Assembly (NCBI RefSeq): GCF_963678635.1
Contig: NC_087065.1
Span: 13,118,743-13,182,742 of the forward strand
Direction of reading: 5' to 3'
Length of the DNA: 64,000 nt
Source of the DNA: Symsagittifera roscoffensis
Lineage: Eukaryota > Xenacoelomorpha > Acoela > Convolutidae
This document shows, piece after piece, positions 12,101 to 24,900 of this stretch. Below the pieces are notes generated by a model. The model saw nothing but the letters and a program-made list of their open reading frames with translations. It did no database searches and had not been told where the DNA came from. The translations under genes were made by a program, and so were the position numbers. Numbering within the stretch: position 1 is the first letter of the stretch; each line of letters starts with the position of its first letter.

Positions 12101-13606
12101 AAGTCGATACCTTCAATGGGGTATAAAAATTTTTCGTTGAAAGTTATTATTTCGATCGGCGAAAATTGACTGAATAAAAAAACCACACCGAGCATAAATA
12201 TTCCGTTTTCTTCGAAAGTCGGAACAATAACACGTAAACAGTGTTTACCGACTAAAACGCTCAGTGTTACCAATATTGCCGACAGTTTGGCTCCAAATAT
12301 AGTAAATGCCAAGTTTTTGGCAATAGTAGTGCCCTTTAGTTGTGTTTTAGGCAAAAACAAGGAGCTTTTATTTATTGAAATACGCAAAAATAGATTTCTG
12401 ACGTGGCCTCCGAAATCTATTTTTGCGCATTTCAAAAAGAAAAAGCTCATTGTTTTTGCCTAAAACATAACTAAGGGCACTAATAAAATAATCAATGTTG
12501 TCTAATTGTATATAATTAGGCTTGCTTGACCGACTAGAATTTTGCCAAAAACATTTTTGGGCACTAACTATAAGTATGTTACAGGCTATCCGAGAGTGTC
12601 TTTGGGAGGAAGAATTGAGTTTGGATTGTAGCGATTCATCAGTGGCAGTAGTGGACGTGGACTTAGTGAGGAACATACAGGGAAGACAGTACAGACTACT
12701 CATCCTCTCGCTAGTCACAGATGTCAAATCTGTCATGGACACACTCACGGACAATACAAAGAGACACAACGACCTTGGATTCCTCGCAGGTCGCATTACA
12801 TACTGCGACACAGTACATTGTTATAGACTAGACTAGTCTAGAGTAATCAACGCGACATGACGCTGTTAACGCTTTCAACAATCCATAGCTTTTAATATGA
12901 AAAACTTTCCAATATGTTTTCCAATCGTTCAATGAAATTTTGAACGCAAATTAGCTGGCTACATTTTCCCTTATATACACATAACCTTGCAACACCTACA
13001 GATTTACTCTGTAAGCTAGATGTTTACGTCTGGAATGAGCAGTAAAAGATCCCGTAACTGTTTCACAAACACAGATGACTTAATAAACACAGTGATTCAA
13101 TGAATATCGTTTGCGCCAATAATAGAACAGAGTTCTCCGTCAATATTTGCTTCAATTTTACATGGAAAAAATTAAAAATTGAAAAATGAGAATTGTGAGA
13201 ATATTTGAGAAATTTAGTGTTTTGCAGCATCATCTTGAGCATTATATACCTCTGAGCTAATGATATTTTCTGTGTTACAGACCCCAAATTAGTGTGCACA
13301 GCACTCACGCGGGCCATCTCGGCAGTCTATGTGGTGGGGGACGCCACTGCCCTCTTACTCGCATCCGAGACTGCACCCTGCTACCCTATTTGGCAACAGT
13401 ACGTCGAGCTCACAATCCGAAAAAAAGCACTCTCAAATGACAATTACGAGCGACTGAACACACGAATCAATAAAATGAGAGAGTTAGTTGATCAGATGCG
13501 AAAGGCGAGAGAGACATCGTCTCGTCAGCCAATGGGAGAGCAGCACAGTTTACTGAGGCAGCAGTCGGAAATTGTGCACAAAATGAACTCAATGAGTTTC
13601 AAATGA
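6136..13606 (+). CDS. HELZ-like superfamily 1 RNA helicase, 5' end not found
   Basis: Exons 6136-9473, 9877-10076, 12585-12789 and 13281-13606 join in phase to give 1355 residues up to TGA. The first exon follows ATTTTTTAG and lacks a start, so an upstream exon is missing. The N-terminal 350 residues are low-complexity, with Gln runs at about 6900-7000. A beta-rich region follows, then the helicase core: motif I GPFGTGKT (8789), motif II DEAAQ (9158), GDVMQLNP, NYRS, IQGRQYRLLIL and ALTRA in the last exon. Spacing and wording fit HELZ better than MOV10 or UPF1. HELZ proteins act with CCR4-NOT in mRNA decay and translational control; that role is inferred here. No CCCH zinc finger is visible, and the long disordered tail of vertebrate HELZ is absent (about 100 residues follow ALTRA). 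Intron 2 is GC-AG and filled with family A repeats. Confidence 0.85.
9631..9669. repeat. Perfect 16-bp inverted repeat in helicase intron 1
   Basis: CATTTTTGGTGCCAGA and its exact reverse complement are separated by a 7-nt loop (TATTCAT). It lies 158 bp after the end of exon 1. Confidence 0.85.
10176..10291. mobile_element. Short hAT-like inverted-repeat element
   Basis: Ends are CAGTGGCGTGCGCAGAA and its reverse complement, about 17 bp, with a 15-G run inside. The termini resemble CAGTGGCG-type hAT ends. No matching 8-bp target duplication could be seen. It lies in the GC-AG intron of the helicase gene. Confidence 0.6.
10448..10976 (-). mobile_element. 530-bp repeat family A, copy 4
   Basis: Full-length reverse copy from CAAGACTGCTCGTATCAGGG to GTCGGAACA, flanked by A on both sides (TT on the other strand). 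Followed at once by another copy in the same direction. Confidence 0.8.
10977..11509 (-). mobile_element. 530-bp repeat family A, copy 5
   Basis: Head-to-tail neighbour of copy 4, with the same single-base junction. The last part of this copy takes part in the 224-bp tandem duplication described next. Confidence 0.8.
11386..11833. repeat. 224-bp perfect tandem duplication
   Basis: Positions 11386-11609 and 11610-11833 read identically by eye. The unit joins the last part of family A copy 5 to the first part of the following diverged copy, so it crosses an element junction. No differences between the units were seen, which points to a recent event. Confidence 0.85.
11734..12229 (-). mobile_element. 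Diverged family A member
   Basis: Keeps the family order (right-end tail, the ATGATCGGAGG region, CCGAGCATAAATATTCCG and final GTCGGAACA) but differs at many positions and lacks most of the middle palindromic text. Followed by AATAACAC. Confidence 0.6.
12325..12484. mobile_element. 160-bp foldback element in helicase intron 2
   Basis: Two arms of about 70 bp pair with each other. AGTGCCCTTTAGTTGTGTTT in the left arm is mirrored by AAACATAACTAAGGGCACT in the right. The centre is GATTTC, 13 nt, GAAATC. It ends 100 bp before exon 3. It looks like a small MITE; the transcript would form a long hairpin. Confidence 0.75.
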
Positions 13607-15310
13607 AAAACAAGAGATAATAGAAACTATACGAGGCAAGACAACTCCCATGACACGACTCATCAATTTAACTTGCCTTTGATTTGAAATTAGAAAAGAC
13701 ATTATCCTATTAGATTAAAAATTAAATTTTCTCGTTTGCCAAACAGATGATAGAGTAAAAAATCCTAGCAATGGTTCTGGCAACGAATCGAACAAGGCGT
13801 GCTTAAGAAGGTACACGCCGAGAGTGGTTGTCGGTTCAAGTTACTTCCCGTTTGTTTCCACTCGAACTTCACTTCGTTCACAGCGGTAAAAACAGCTGAG
13901 ATAAAAAAACAGCCGTGAAAACAATTAAGATTGAAGTCCAATCCATTTTTCAATCCATTTTCCACGCAAAGTCATACCACAAATAATGATGAGACTGGGT
14001 TGATATCTCATATTAAAGCCCTTACAGTCGTGATTCGAACCACATCAAAAATATTTACTTCAAGCTAATCTTACTTCGAGCGAATAAAGCGAGCGAGCAG
14101 TCTTATTATTGCTTAAAAGCTTACAATAGCTTAATTTAAAACGTAAAAACTTAGCTTTACTTGGGTAACGTTGGCTTACTTTGAGCATTTTAACGCCTTT
14201 TTGGAATAAAAAAAACTTGAAAAATTTTTCGAACTTTTTAATTTTCTCGTTTCTCTAGAAATTTTTCTGGAAAAATTGTTTTTCAGTTTGCTTATTTTAA
14301 TGTGACTGTCAAATATACCTAATCCCCAGCTTTTGTTCAGTTCCTTTTATCACACCACGCCGAATAAAAACGACAATAATTTGAAAAATCTTAGTTGTAT
14401 TTTATAAGACTATGGTCGGAACGTTCTGTGATACTTGCACAGTAACCGGCTATCCTTGTTCTATTTTCTTATGACTCTTTAATTATTTATGAAAATCATT
14501 TTATTCCTTCTTTTGCCTAGAAATTTTGAACATGTCTTGAATGTACTGGCTGCTTTTTAAAGACCTGGTGATTTTAATGCTCGACAAATGCTAAAACATT
14601 TCAATTTTTCTCCTTTATTTTGTTCTCAGGACGCTATGTAAATAACAAATATTACGAGTCTGGTATTTTGCGTCCAGGAATTTAATAATAAGACCACATT
14701 GCTAGTCTCGAATCAGCGCGGAATAAGGTAAATAGCCGCTTACGCTTTACAAGGCATGGAACATATCGCTTTGATTATCCTGAGTTGGCACGTTCAAACC
14801 CCCTAACTTAGAAAAATGATCGCAGATGCAGTATCGATCGGCTTACGGCATCAGCAGATTTCAGCTGATGTAAAATCCCGTCAAAATGGGTAATTAAAAA
14901 ATCAACTGAAAAAAGTCCGAAGTAAATACTTTTCGAGCCCTATTTTTTTTGTCATTTTTTTGAACTAAGAATGAGAACCGAAATATTTTGAGCCTGTACA
15001 TAAATGGAACACAAGCATTAACACAAGCAAATTCATTGCAACGAACACCAAAACAAACCCTGAAACCTTCGAGACTTTTACTTTGAAATACTTTCCAACA
15101 GGCAACGCCAAGTCAAAAATGACTAACTTTCAACGGTATATTAGAATCAGTTAGCCTTCTCCAATTCCATTCAACGGTAAAAAATGACTAACAATCAACG
15201 GTATATTTGAATCAGTTAGCCTAGCCCAATTCCATTTGAAATGGTTTATAAGCCCAATTAATTCGCTATCTACTCTTATAGAAAACAACCCACACTGAGC
15301 ATAAGTAAAA
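13607..15310. other. Intergenic, repeats only
   Basis: No exon recognised. About 14630-14960 is a worn family A remnant (CCGCTTACGC and AAAATGATCGCAG survive). About 15105-15240 holds two copies of a 65-bp unit with TCAACGGTATATT and CAGTTAGCCT. Confidence 0.5.
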
Positions 15311-15846
15311 TAAGACTCCTTGTATCAAGGCGAAGCCCTGAATGTTCCGACTGCCTTTTAAAGCTTTATGGAAAAGTAATAACATTAAAAATTTCAATTT
15401 TAAGAAAAAAACATTTTTATTTTATTTTTTTTACATTTAATTTTTTTTAAAATAAAAATCATCCCCCCACAAGCCATATAAAGTACAAGAGGATAGATTT
15501 TGCTCCTTGTAACAAAACAATTATGGCAAATAAGCTTCTTTCAATCAATTTGGAGCAATTTTAAGACGGATTAACTCTCCGCTTACGCGTTAAATGCGCG
15601 AAATATATCGCGCGTTAATTGTCCCAAATTGGCCGAAATGGCAATCTTTAAACCCCATAACTTAATCAAAAAATAATCACAAAAAAATATCTTTTCAAAT
15701 TTGAGCTCAGGACAACAATACCTTTTGAATGATATAAAAAAAATCCGTCAAAAGTGGCTAGTTAAAAAGTCGAAATTTGTCTGAAGAAAAAAAAACCCAC
15801 CCCGAGCACAAATCTTCCGTTACTTTCGTATCGAAAGTCGGAACAA
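15311..15846 (-). mobile_element. 530-bp repeat family A, copy 6
   Basis: Nearly full-length reverse copy. The first base reads T instead of C, but the tail is otherwise typical. It abuts the next copy. Confidence 0.75.
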
Positions 15847-16211
15847 CAAGACTGCCCATATGTAGTGTTCGCTTCAGAAACCATGAATGTAGTGTTCGCT
15901 TTAGAAAAAGTTGACAACATTTTTTAAGTAAAAATTCAGACTTTACTGCAAAAATCATCCCCCCACACGCTATGTTAAGTACAAAGTAAAATATTTATCA
16001 TATAGCTAAGTATTAAATAGATCAAATAGCATGCCTCATTTCGATTTGCAACAATTTTTGAGAAGGTTTAAATCTCGGCTTACGCGTTAATAGCACACAA
16101 TATATTACGCGTTAGTTTCAGTCAAAAATGGTTAATTAAAAAGTCAAAATTCGATTGAAAAAAATCACCCGAGCACAAATATTCCGTCACTTTCTTTGAA
16201 AGTCGGAACAA
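15847..16211 (-). mobile_element. Family A copy 7, diverged and internally deleted
   Basis: Follows copy 6 head-to-tail. It keeps CAAGACTGC, the CATCCCCCCACACG block and the terminal GTCGGAACA, but has lost part of the middle. A short duplication, TGTAGTGTTCGCTT, lies in its first 60 bp. Confidence 0.65.
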
Positions 16212-18955
16212 TAAAGAGATAATTTCAGCCAGTGATCTGTTGAGTTCATTTTTCTATATTTTGTTTTTAGGATCAATAATTTTCAAACTGCTTAAATCTA
16301 GCTTCTAGTAAAAAATGTCTAATTAAAACGTTTAAACTTGTCTTTTAAAAAACCCCTAGCTCAAATATTTAGTAAATTTTTTCAAAAGTCGTTAATTATT
16401 CAGCATGCTCCTAACTGTTAACTTAACAGTTAAAACGTATTTGAAAGTTGAAATAAACGCGTTGTAAAAACAGACTGAATTGAAAAATTAGCCGTAGAAA
16501 CAACGAAACTGTCAAACATCAAAATTTAACTTCAAATGACCATCATATTTTAGCAATTTTTTTTTTAAAATTTGCACACGGTAAATCGATTCATCGAGAA
16601 TTGTTGGGTTCTCTACAGAATGAATTTTTTCTCGTTGAAAACTTAATGAAAATATTTACAATGGAGGCGTGAATTTAAAGTGAGCGTGGCGGGCATCTTC
16701 TCCATCTGAAAGAATTTTTTCTTCATCAGGGAGAAAAAACTTTATAACAAAAATTTACCTTGATAAAATTCAACGGTTGATGTGTGTTATTAAATCTTTA
16801 CATTTGCGAGAGCAAGTTCTTAGTAATTATGTTGTGAAGTATATATATTTTTTTGTCGTTAACAACCTTTTTACAGCAGATTTGAAATTGACCTTGCTTT
16901 TTAAATAAATCATTAATTTTCTTCTTGCAGAGATTCCAAAGATTCCCACCGGGTCTTGTTTTTTGGCTATATATGCATTTATGTCTAATAATGTCTCCGG
17001 TGTTTAATGCGTTGTCTGGTAATTTTTCGGCTGATGCTATATTGGCTAAGCCGCCTCAAATTACGTTTTTCGAAGGAAAAATATAGGTTTTTCATGCAAG
17101 TGTACTTACTTTGCTGGTTTTGCCAAAGACTATTACTGTTTCAAAAAATTTTATGGCGAGAATTTTTTTCGATTTAACGGGCATCTATCCAAATTCTGCC
17201 TGCTTTGTAATTCACTTGCCTGCGTTGTAATTCACTTTATAATAATAGTTTAACAGGTTAACCCTAGTATTGTTCCCGAAAAAAAAATCAAAAATGGCTT
17301 TGATAAATATTTTGTTTCACTTGAATCATTATAGCTCGGGACTTGAAGCTGTGTAATGTAATTATTCCATAAATGGACCGCTTAATTTTGATTTCTCAGC
17401 AGACAGTTGACTCCTTGGAGATCTATTGGCACTGTGACATGTGGACAGGAACAAATGGTGCTGTTTTAGAGTAACTAAAAATGAATTAGCTACCAACTCT
17501 CAAAGTTGTGCGTCTGAAAGTGCAATCTCTCTTTTTTTTCAAACGGGGGCTGTTCTCGCGGCAGAAAAATTAAAGGAGCGAAAGTTTCAACCAGACTACG
17601 TTTGAATTTTCCAAAACTGACTAAAATCGTCCTAGTTTCTTTCTCCGAGATTATCAAAAATTGAGTTGCGAATGATGAATGTTAAGATGGACGGTGTTTT
17701 CGGGTATCGGGGGGCTTTCTGCACAAAGGATTCCTTTTTTAAACGGGACAAAAAGTTTTGAAGCCGAACTCAGTAGAACACAAAACTGGCAAAGTATGAC
17801 AGAATCCGCGTTCAAGCGCTGTTGACACGTGTTCTGAATGCGAACACATTTTGGTTGCTCTAGTCCCATTATGCTGGGACTTAAAAAAAACTGGAAATAG
17901 TTGGCTGAAAAAACTCCAAAAGAATATTATATGCACCAATTGATTCAAATTGTCTGGTGGATGTGGCACTGAAACGAATCGAATGAATCCACTTTCTAAG
18001 TTGAATTTGGTGCTTTAGATAAAAATTAATCCTCAAAGACTAAAACTATACTTTAGTTGAGATTAAAAAAATAAAGCATCAAAAACAGTTTTTGGATAAT
18101 ATTTAACTCCACATACTAGTGATATGTTATTTGCACAGTTGAGCACAGACTGATTGATATTAGTTTGAACCAACTGAAGCAAAATGAGCTCTTGCAATTT
18201 AGGGATTTCTTCAACTATTCCCTCTCTCCTGTATCAAAAGGAGTATCAAATTTGATATTAACCAATGATTTTTGAAATTTTTTGTTTTTAATATACCGTT
18301 TCAAATTGCACTTTTTCTATGTACTTTTTAAAAGGCTATGTTATTTTATAATCTTTTGATAGAGGTTTTTTTCGACCCGGGTTGAAGTACTCGACTTTTT
18401 TCCGAGAATCAGCAGCTTTGCTAGTAAGAATCTGGGGACGAGAAGTCACTTTGAGTTGAGCTCGAAGCCGCGACACAAGTCGGTGATCACTCAAAAAAAT
18501 GGGAAAATAATCCGATTATTTCACGTAAAAGGGTTATTTTTTCACGCAAATTCAGTATTTTCTAAAACTCGTAGGACAAAATGCGTGGTTCACGTGAAAG
18601 GTCTTTCATTCGTTGCTCCGATCCCAAAAAAAGGTTAGTGTCAAGAAAAACTGAGTTGAACATATTCATATTATTACAGACTGACTAAATACTAAGAGAG
18701 GATATATAAGTTACTGCTGTTTTCATGTTAATTGAGTAGCTTATTAGTGACGCCAGCTCAGTTTTTTCTTGCTAATGAAAAAGATTTGCAAAAAAATACT
18801 ACAAAATTTTTACAAGAATTTATTAGATTTTTGATTCGCTTGGTTCTTAAAATTTTCGATATATTTCTTTTAGAAATTTTTTACAGTAGTCGGAAACTTT
18901 GTGCAACTTGCACTGCAAACTGATATCCTTGTAGTCTTTTTGCTAGTTACAATAG
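16212..18955. other. Intergenic or upstream intron, no exon recognised
   Basis: AT-rich sequence with family B fragments (CAAACGGG near 17540 and 17740). The missing first exon(s) of the exchange factor could lie here, but none could be picked by phase and splice sites. Confidence 0.4.
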
Positions 18956-21900
18956 GGGAAAATAGTCGAAGAGATCGCTTACTTAGTTGTCCGGGAATTG
19001 TTACGCACCGAGAAATCTTATCTTGTGGACTTGACTGACATCTGCGAAGGGTACTACAAAGGCCTGTTAGAGGAGGTAAGCAAACAGGAGCAGTTCGACA
19101 ACACCTTCGACCAAATCAGTGTTACGTCATCCTCATTTCATAATGACGCTAGCTGCAGGAGTGCTGTTACGCAATCAACCTCCAATCTGGCTCTCTTCAT
19201 TCCTTCGTTGAGGAGATCCTGGGCCAGCAGCTCTCATCTATTTTTCCAGGCAAAGAATTAAACCTGTAGCGGATTAGGGGGGGGGGGGGGACGCTTCCCC
19301 TCGGGGATTCGACCGCCTGACTACCCAAAAGGTCCCCCTTTGGTACTATTCTAAGAGATACATTTACGGCTGGCCGACCACTAAAACTTTTCTTAAGGCG
19401 GTTTTGGCGCTAATATATACGAAATTTAAGGGAGACGTGCACGCCAAAAAAACACGGTGCTATGAACATAACTTTTCAAAAAGAGCCTCAAAACGCTTTT
19501 TGGCATGTTTTCTCAAAAATTTGTTTGTCTGCGCCGTTGTCAATTTCGTCAACACAGGGTTCTTTTAGTGATTTGGGATAGCTCAGAAAATCAATTTAGT
19601 CGACGATAAAAAAAGTCGGCAAAAGTTTCAGAAATGTTTGAAAATCCGCCACCACCCTTTGAGAAAACCTAGATCTGCCCTTGAATTAAGCTATGAAGTT
19701 GTTTTCCAAATTTTTATCAACTTTATTTTAGATCACGCAGTTCCGTTTTACAGCTTCAAAAAATTGTTTCCAAGAATTAATTGATTTTGTTTTTCATTCA
19801 AAAGCAAATGGTAAATTGACAATCGGTACCTCGCCAATTAACTGACTTTAGTATATTCGTAGTTTTTGTAACAAAGCATGAACTGCTCCTTTTATTTTGG
19901 TACGTCTGTTGATCAATTATAATTTTTACTCCACCTCGTAGTATTAAAAATTAATAATCCGTTCACTATAATATGGAAAGCCCAATAGTTAGATATAAGA
20001 AAATTTTGACTCGACCAAAAATTTTGGCCTAAATACTGTACCCCCTGCTGCTGTGGAGCAGCACAGAATCTTCCGACTATGCTATTAGAAGCACTTCCCC
20101 CGTAGTTACTTGGTCTGAATAGCGAAATAATTGACATGAAGATAAACTTTTTGGAATATACTTTCGGAATTTGAATGGTCTTAACTAAAAATGATGTGCT
20201 AAACGAGGTCCAACTGAAGTTACTGTTGTTATTATCTAGGATGGTCGTAAGAAGAGTTCCAGTTCCATTCCGGAGGATTGCCAGATGAGCCAGCAGCAAC
20301 TTTCCGTTTTATTCTCCGAGAGTGAGCTTAGGATCCTGTTCGGAAATGTGTGGGAGCTGAAGGCTTTTCACAAGAAACTGCATTCACAGTTGGCTAAACA
20401 CAGATTTGATGTCGCACAAATTGGTAAGGACCAGGGGTGGGTCTAGGATTTTCTCGAGGGGGGGCGGGTTTTCAAAAAATTTTCGAAATTTTTGTCGACC
20501 GTTTTTTTTAGGTCGACCAAATTAATTTTTCGAGCTCTTCCATAGCACCAAAAAGTTCCTGTTCTGGCCAAATTTTGAAAAAAAAACAGTCCAAAAAAGG
20601 CATTATTGGGCACTTTTTGAAAAATGTTGACCAAAAAAATCGCGTTTTTTCGGCGCGCGCTACCCCCTCAAATTTAGATTATATTGGCGCCGAATGCGCC
20701 TTTAGAAAATTTTCAGGGTCCATCAGCCAAAAATGGATATTTCATAATAGTATTAAGGGGACTCTTTGGGTGGGCAGGGGGCGAATCACTGAGGGGGGAC
20801 GCCCCCTGCCCCCCTAAATCCGCCCCTGTTAAGGGTCCTCACTAAGACAGCTAGTTTGCTCAGTGGAAGCAGAAATTGCATTGGTGATTGTCAACGACTT
20901 TGAAAAGAAGCTTAAAACAAACGATTCAATCAATTAACTATTTACAGTTTGCTATAATAGGCTTATTTAATTCAGGACTTTTGCTTATTTGTAGCAAATT
21001 GAAATTTTCAAAAAAAAATCGATTGTTTTTATCTATATTTTTTCTAATTATGAAAACCAAACACATCTGTTTTCTTAAAAATCAAACTGTCATATTAAAG
21101 TCTCGGCTAATGTAACCCACTACCAGAAAATGCAGTATCATAGCGATTGAGTTTTTATAATGGAACTTTTTCAGTTGCCTTACTCAAACTGAAAAGAATG
21201 TTTCGTAATGTATTTTTTTTTCGATGTCAAACACAAGCAGTAGTTTTGGCAACGTGGCAACTAAGATAGTTACGCTTGCGATAAGCAAGCGCTATCAAAT
21301 CGGAATGTAGACATTTTTTCGGGTTAACAACTAGTTTAACAAAATCAGTGAATCACTTAACATCAGTGACATAAGTGAATCACTCTTCAGCTGACATGCT
21401 CAATTTCGTGAAAATTCAAAATTTAACTGTTGGCTGGGTGCTAATATGGGTACTTTTAGGGGGACTTCCAATTTTTTAAAGTTATTCGCATAATAAGTTT
21501 TTTTTGGCTCAACTGGTGTCTGCTCAAAGATTGTCGGCCTTGTTTCCGCTTCGTGAGTTTTGTTCAGTTGCTAATTTGATTTTAAAACATGTTTGCTTGG
21601 AATTACTCTTTGATAAAAACAAGTAATATGAAAGTCTATGGGTTTTTTATTTTATATATTTTGGGGCGTTTGGTAAACTTTAATACTTTTTGCAAAAAGT
21701 TTTTTTTTTCTCAAAAACTTTTCTACCGATTTTCAAAAAAAATTAAATTTGACTGATATTTTTTGTTTTTTTTTTGGTTTTTTTTTCATGAATAATTTCC
21801 AATGAACAAAAATGAATGAATGAAAATAACAGGTTGTGTGAGTCTTTTCTGCACAAGGGGCTACGCCCAAATTTTTAAAACAAAAGCTAAGATTCTCGGA

Positions 21901-24900
21901 AATGTGAACTTTCTGATTGTGTGACTATTTTTTGGACTTTTCTCGATGACTATCCTGCCAAATTTGATATCATAAGTTTAATCGACCCATCAAGTTGTTA
22001 TTTCTTCTTTTTTTTTAAACAAAAGTTATGGACTTCAACCAAAAACTATTTTTAAAATTAAACCGGTTTTTGGAAGTTTCTTACTCCACTCGAAAGTTAC
22101 CGTGCTAATTCTCAGGTTAAGTGTTCAATCGAGAAACCCGATTTTAGAAATATTATCTGCTTTTCTGGCCACAATCTGCTTCAGCAGAAAAAAGTTACCG
22201 ATTTCGGAAAGTCAAGTGTTTGAAATTTGACCGTTTTAAGAAACTTTTTGAATTTTAGAAACTACCCTATCAAATCTGAGTTGAAAATTTTCATCGAAAG
22301 AAGCGGTTGTGCAATTTTTGTTCCGCAGAAGTGGCCACTCCTTAATTTGGTCTGAGGTTTTATCCTTACAAAATTTCGAATATCTCAAAAAGTTCAATTC
22401 TTCTTAATTATTTTAGAAGAGAAACAACTAAGGTTTTAGGCAAAGTCCAATTTTTAAAATTACGCGTTTTGTCCCGCATCAGTATAACAAAGTAAAAAAA
22501 ATACCAAATACTTGCCTCCAGCTTTAGTTGAGCCCTAGTTGTCCTTCATCGAGACATACGAAAGTATTGGTTTACCTAGTTTTTTTAAAAGATTTTTTCA
22601 TTTATTTACTCATTCTTTTCTATGATTGTGTTGTATCACAAGTAATGCGAAGATAAATAATTGTGTAAATAGTGTAACAATTTTTTTAGTTATTGTGCCG
22701 ATGGAAAGTGGGAAAAAGGGCTGTGGCGTTTGGGTATCTCTCTAAAAGGCTCTCTGTGGCGTTTGGGTATCTCTCGAAAAAGGACTGTGGTGTTTGGGTA
22801 TCTCTCTAAATTTAAGTTTAAAGCGTCAGATTAAAGCCTGTTCGGCGGTGACCCAATATTAAAAACAAAAGTCTATAACAAAAAAACAACAGGTCTCGTT
22901 TCGGTGCTGAAAAACATCGGTGTGCATTTTTTCGATTATCAGCCCAAGTTGATGATATTGAAATTGATGACTCTGACTTTTAACCCAACTGAATCTTTGT
23001 TGTTTTGACTATTTTCGAGAAAATGACGAAATATTTGTGCTCGGGATTTTTTCTCTACTCAAATTTAGACATTTAAACTAGAAATTTCTACGGATTTTTC
23101 AAAATATCATTCGAGAAGAATTGTTGTCTACGGCTCAAGTTTAAAAAAAATTCACCTGTGATTGCTTGTTTGTAAAGTTGTAGGGTTTAAAGATTGCTAA
23201 TATGGCCAATATGTGACAATTGGGATATATTTCACGCTATAAATGCGTGAGCGAAGATTTAATCCGACTTAGAAATTGTTCCAAATTGGTTGAAGCAGGC
23301 TAGTTGTCATAATTGCTACGTTTTTAGGATCAAAATCTATCATTTTTAACTTATTATGGCGTGTGGGGCGATGATTTTAAAAAAATCTCAAAAAATTTTA
23401 AGATTTTGTTTGAAAAATTTAATAATGCTTCGAAAAAACACTGCTCCGCAGACCTTAAACGGCAGTCAGTCGGGGCACTCAGGGTTTCGCTATGATACGA
23501 GCGGTCTTGTTAGATTTGAAATTTGTAGTTTTAAAGACATGCCTTAGACAGTGTTTTTCAAATGGGTGTTTTTATAATTTTTCTCTCATTTTGCTGTTTC
23601 TTAAGTTATGGAGATCGTTATTTTTGCAGCAGCCAGCAAATGGTAGCCAAATTCCGATATTAATTGCATTGCGCTGGGTTGTTGGTCAATTTTGTTTTGG
23701 CGGCTTGAAGCTTTATAGAAGCTTAAAAGAAATTACTCTCTTCACACAAGACAATAAAAAACTTCGAGTTTTGTTAAAATCACACGTTCTGTAAAAGTCA
23801 GACAAAAGTTTACTCTGCGCAACGACATAAATGATGGAAATAGACGCGTGTGAAGTAATTCAGTTTGTTTTTGATGCGTCTTCTTCCGCCCTTGGTGCCA
23901 TGCTGCAGCAGTAATCTAATGTAATCTTTACAAGATGAGTAAACCTCCCGAACAAAAAAATGCGAAGACAAAAAAGCCACGAAACCTCAAAGCATAAATT
24001 GCCATTTTCTGCAAAAGGTATAGTTTATTAATGTGAAAAACCAAAAAAATGTAAGCAAGAATTAACGCAGCGTAATGAAAATTTACATCAGATTTTAGGG
24101 ATTATCTGCTATCTATACCGCAAAAAAGACGCCATCCAAATCTTTAGTAACAGTAAAATCCAAGAAGATTTGAAAAAAAAAATCAAAAAAACATGTAAAC
24201 GGTTGCATTTTCTGTGCTTGTTGCATAAAAATGTACTTTGTGGGCATGCAGCATAGAGACATGCAACTCTAGAGAATTTGGTTGCTTAAATTTTAGCACA
24301 GACATTCATAAATGAGCAGGACAGTTTCGTGTCTCTCTACTCTTTCTACTGTGCCAACTACCCCAATGCAGTCAGCCTTCTCTCCTCTCACCTCACACCG
24401 AACAGAGGCGGTGCAGGCACTGCAACATTGCACAAACTGCAGGAGATGCAGGCGGATATGGGTCACGTGTTACCTCTGGCGTCCTATATGCTGAAGCCAG
24501 TCCAGAGGATCCTCAAATACCATCTGTTGTTGCAAGAGATTGCCAAGAGTTGCCAGCATCAACTGGACCACAGAGGTTACAGGTGGGTACCAAGGAGTGC
24601 TGAATGCGCTTTATGTTGGAAGTTGTTCCATCATCTGACCGTTTGTGGTCTGTTAATGTTTGAGTTTCACACTACTTGTTTTTTTTTGGGTAGTTTGATC
24701 TGTGAGAGTCTGGATGCGATGACATCAGTGGCCAGTCAGGTGAATGAGATCCAGAGACGGTACGAGGACAAAGTGCACGTGCAGGAGATTCAGAGCATCC
24801 TCATAGACTGGCCCCGCCCACAATCGAACCGCCAGTACCAACAGGGGAACGCTCAGAGAGGATCACGTGGTCAGGGACAGGGACAGGGCCAGGGGAAATG

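Noticed and set aside
18456-18638. 60-codon plus-strand open frame before the exchange factor
   Set aside because: Contains repeated TTTCACG(T)AAA-type words, no domain, and no phase-compatible donor to exon 1.
20575-20817. 80-codon plus-strand open frame
   Set aside because: Wholly inside a non-autonomous hAT element and not kept in sister copies.
22718-22809. CRISPR-like array
   Set aside because: Three adjacent units without unique spacers of constant length, in a eukaryotic genome; an ordinary minisatellite.
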